Shown in pieces: positions 6,315 to 8,045 of a DNA stretch of 8,045 nucleotides. The notes beneath the pieces were generated by a model. It saw only the letters and a program-made list of their open reading frames with translations. It was not told where the DNA came from and did not search any database. Origin of the DNA: Burkholderiales bacterium (GTDB lineage: Bacteria; Pseudomonadota; Gammaproteobacteria; Burkholderiales; Burkholderiaceae_B); assembly GCA_005788065.1 (NCBI GenBank), contig SXZD01000041.1, forward strand, positions 1 to 8,045. Direction: 5' to 3'. How positions within the stretch are numbered: the first letter of the stretch is position 1; each line of letters begins with the position of its first letter. A program made the translations under genes and the position numbers.

Positions 6315-6352
6315 GTGCATCACTTTCGAGGGATCACTCGAATTTGATGCAC
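6315..6352. promoter_or_regulatory. 38-bp near-perfect palindrome upstream of dgk-panBCD
   Basis: GTGCATCA (6315-6322) pairs with TGATGCAC (6345-6352), and TTCGAG (6325-6330) pairs with CTCGAA (6337-6342). The arms are split only by two mismatched positions on each side and a 6-nt centre, so 14 of 16 arm positions match. It sits in the 167-nt folK-dgk gap, 51 nt upstream of the dgk start, in either orientation a strong hairpin. It could be an operator for a dimeric regulator of the pantothenate genes, a terminator-like or processing hairpin after folK, or a dispersed intergenic repeat. No T tract follows it on the minus strand, which argues against a classical terminator. I see no second copy in the window. 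Confidence 0.7.
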
Positions 6353-6367
6353 TGATAACCGCTGCAA

Positions 6368-6401
6368 CCACCGCATGGCCCTGGTATGCCTGATACGGTG
6401 G
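6368..6401. repeat. Short inverted repeat downstream of folK
   Basis: CCACCG (6368-6373) and CGGTGG (6396-6401) form a perfect 6-bp GC-rich inverted repeat around 22 nt. A competing ATGCC/GGCAT pair (6386-6390 with 6400-6404) overlaps it. It begins about 30 nt after the folK stop on the minus strand. There is no T tract, so a role in ending or processing the pcnB-folK transcript is only a possibility. Confidence 0.25.
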
Positions 6402-6430
6402 CATCGTCGGCCTCGCGGTTGGTGACGGGG

Positions 6431-6973
6431 TCACTCCACCCAAGGGGTCGGCATTCTTTCAATGCGCTGCCCGCGTGTCAAGACTTCACATCCGGCAACG
6501 GTTCCGATATCTGCAATCATCAATGCCCCTGCGCCCAGATCCATCAGCGGTCGCAGCACAAAAGCCCGTTCATGCATGCGTGGGTGGGGCAGGGTCAGCA
6601 AGTCGCTGCTGCGACGCTCGTTGCCGTGCAGCAGCAGATCCAAATCCAGTGTGCGGGGTGCGTTGATACTGCTGCGTACCCGTCCGCCCGCATTCTCCAG
6701 AGACTGAAGACGCCCGAGCAGGTCTTCGGGACACAGATCGGTACACAGCCTCACCGCTGCATTGAAGTAATCGGGTCCATCTGCCTGAAACGGAGCCGAG
6801 CGATAGAGGGCTGAGACGCCAAACGGACTGAAAGAAGGTTCATCACAACGACTGGTGCCGGTCTGCGGCCCGTCAAGATGAAGCAGTCTCAAGCGGCGGA
6901 CCGTATCAGCCAGCATGCGGGGCGGGTCGCCGAGGTTGGCGCCCAAGGCGATAAAAGCCGTGTAAAGAGGCAT
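6431..6973 (-). CDS. folK: FolK, 2-amino-4-hydroxy-6-hydroxymethyldihydropteridine pyrophosphokinase
   Basis: FolK (HPPK) transfers pyrophosphate from ATP to 6-hydroxymethyl-7,8-dihydropterin in folate synthesis. The 180-residue product starts with 'MPLYTAFIALGANLGDP', the family N-terminus. It continues with 'ALYRSAPFQ' at 55-63, 'PDYFNAAV' at 67-74, 'GGRVR' at 96-100, 'PRTLDLDLLLHG' at 106-117 with the metal-binding D110 and D112, and 'LPHPRMHERAFVLRPL'. It is about 20 residues longer than the 159-residue E. coli enzyme, mainly from an extra segment at about 34-52. The frame stays open upstream to 7501, but that part overlaps the pcnB frame and has no conserved sequence, so the ATG at 6973 is chosen. 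It lies 7 nt after the pcnB stop with no clear Shine-Dalgarno sequence, suggesting coupling. Confidence 0.95.
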   Translation of the reverse strand: MPLYTAFIALGANLGDPPRMLADTVRRLRLLHLDGPQTGTSRCDEPSFSPFGVSALYRSAPFQADGPDYFNAAVRLCTDLCPEDLLGRLQSLENAGGRVRSSINAPRTLDLDLLLHGNERRSSDLLTLPHPRMHERAFVLRPLMDLGAGALMIADIGTVAGCEVLTRGQRIERMPTPWVE

Positions 6974-6980
6974 CAGCGTA

Positions 6981-8045
6981 TCAGGGTGTAGTGCTGGGTA
7001 GGGCTGCGGAACCGGACTGCCCCGACTGACCCGACCCGCCACCGGAGCCTGCGTCGCCGTTGGACCCGCCCGAGCCTCCCCGGCCTCCACGGCGTCGTCT
7101 GCGACGTTTGCGCACCTCGCCCGCGGCCTGATCCAGCGACTGAAAATCCCCGGTGCTATCGCCGCTTGGGCTGTCCAAGCCGTCGTCGTTGTATCCGTCC
7201 GGTGAGAGACGCAAGTCACCCGCATGGCCCTCAGAGCCGTCGGCCGCAAAGTTATTGGCTTTGCCCGCACCTTGCCTGTTTTCCGGAATGCGTGCTGGTT
7301 TGTGGCCCGCTTTATTGCCCGCTTTGTTTCCTTGCTGTCGCCCCTGCCGTTCTCGTTGCAAGGCATCGACCATGTCTTGACGACCGTGGCCTTCCAGATC
7401 GGAGAATTGCCGCCACCAGCGTGCCAATACGTCGTCGGCCTGCTGGTTGGCTGCGCGCAGTTCAAAAAAGTCCAGACCCGCCCTGAAACGTGGATGTTCA
7501 ATCAGACGGAAGGGCGCTTTACCGTTGCGTTTTTCAAAGCGGGGTTGCAGCGCCCAGATTTCGCGTACGTCAGCCGTCAGCTTGCGCGGTATGGCCATGC
7601 CGTCGATCTGGCGGTCGAACACGTCGTCCATGGCAGCAAAAAGTGCCGGAATCTCGATTTCGCCCGCGCGTTTGCGTTCCACCCACCGTTCCTGCACCAG
7701 ATGCCACAGCAGGCAGGCGAACAGGAAACCGGGGCTGATGGGTTTGTCTGCCCGTACCCGCTCGTCAGTGCGGGCCAGCGCCATGGCGATGAAGGGTTCT
7801 GCCTCGGGGTGGTCGAGCACGGCATCGAGCAGCGGAAACAGGCCGTGGTGAAGCCCCTCGACCCGCAAGCGCTTCAGGCAGGCCATGGCCGAACCGCTTT
7901 GCAGCAGTTTGAGCATTTCGTCGAACAGGCGCGCCGCCGGCACGTTTTCGATGAGGTCGGCCATGTCGGCGATGGGCGCACGTGTGGCCGGTGCAATCTC
8001 AAAGTTCAGCTTGGCTGCAAACCGCACCACGCGCAGCATGCGCAC
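6981..8045 (-). CDS. pcnB: PcnB, poly(A) polymerase I, C-terminal part (5' end outside window)
   Basis: PcnB adds 3' poly(A) tails to RNA and so promotes its decay; it belongs to the tRNA nucleotidyltransferase-like superfamily. The visible 354 codons begin with 'VRMLRVVRFAAKLNFEI', the conserved end of the nucleotidyltransferase head, which is followed by the RNA-binding helical domain and the arginine-rich C-terminal domain. The catalytic Asp residues lie beyond position 8045. The tail is unusual in composition. After about residue 230 it holds 'NKAGNKAGHK', then a charged linker, then a run of Arg/Lys ('RKRRRRRRGGRGG', about 311-323) and a Gly/Ser-rich end. Such basic tails are common in PcnB and probably bind RNA. 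Distinction from a CCA-adding enzyme rests on the basic tail and the folK neighbour. Confidence 0.93.
   Translation of the reverse strand: MRMLRVVRFAAKLNFEIAPATRAPIADMADLIENVPAARLFDEMLKLLQSGSAMACLKRLRVEGLHHGLFPLLDAVLDHPEAEPFIAMALARTDERVRADKPISPGFLFACLLWHLVQERWVERKRAGEIEIPALFAAMDDVFDRQIDGMAIPRKLTADVREIWALQPRFEKRNGKAPFRLIEHPRFRAGLDFFELRAANQQADDVLARWWRQFSDLEGHGRQDMVDALQRERQGRQQGNKAGNKAGHKPARIPENRQGAGKANNFAADGSEGHAGDLRLSPDGYNDDGLDSPSGDSTGDFQSLDQAAGEVRKRRRRRRGGRGGSGGSNGDAGSGGGSGQSGQSGSAALPSTTP

Noticed and set aside
6974..7501. Upstream extension of the folK frame to 7501 (356 residues in total)
   Set aside because: The extra part overlaps pcnB in another frame and is Arg/Thr-rich without conserved sequence. 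The FolK N-terminus starts at the ATG at 6973.
1..8045. Mobile element, CRISPR array, tRNA, rRNA or toxin-antitoxin pair
   Set aside because: No transposase-like frame, regularly spaced repeats, tRNA-like cloverleaf or pair of small overlapping genes was seen; nearly all of the window is explained by housekeeping genes.

Overview
The window looks like a housekeeping region of a betaproteobacterium, most likely Burkholderiales and perhaps Alcaligenaceae. The reasons are moderately high GC, the gene order pcnB-folK-dgk-panB-panC-panD on one strand and purE-purK-sua5 on the other, and lineage-typical motif variants such as 'NAPRTLDLD' in FolK. The taxon is inferred from gene order and motif style; no search was run.

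Plus strand, left half (1-3438): the 3' end of purE, then purK 4 nt later, then sua5/tsaC overlapping purK by ATGA. After a 153-nt gap comes a 242-residue protein I cannot name from its family signature alone. Its N-terminal third is Ser/Thr/Pro/Gly-rich and its C-terminal part resembles the CesT-like type III secretion chaperone fold. purE and purK make the carboxylated imidazole intermediate of purine synthesis, and sua5 starts the t6A37 tRNA modification.

Minus strand, right half (read from 8045 to 3466): the 3' end of pcnB (poly(A) polymerase I family), folK (folate pathway pyrophosphokinase), a deoxynucleoside kinase, panB, panC and panD. Apart from panE/ilvC-type ketopantoate reductase, the last three supply the whole pantothenate branch: PanB makes ketopantoate, PanD makes beta-alanine and PanC ligates beta-alanine to pantoate. 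Gaps are 7 nt (pcnB-folK), 167 nt (folK-dgk), 24 nt (dgk-panB), 15 nt (panB-panC) and 2 nt (panC-panD). The four genes from dgk to panD therefore look like one transcription unit, possibly with its own promoter in the 167-nt gap.

The two blocks converge at 3438-3466 over a small GC-rich hairpin. The most striking non-coding structure is a 38-bp near-perfect palindrome at 6315-6352, just upstream of the dgk-panBCD unit. No mobile element, CRISPR array, tRNA or rRNA was seen. No stretch of more than 300 bases lacks a gene. I found no obviously new multi-gene system; the palindrome and the CesT-like protein are the best candidates for follow-up.
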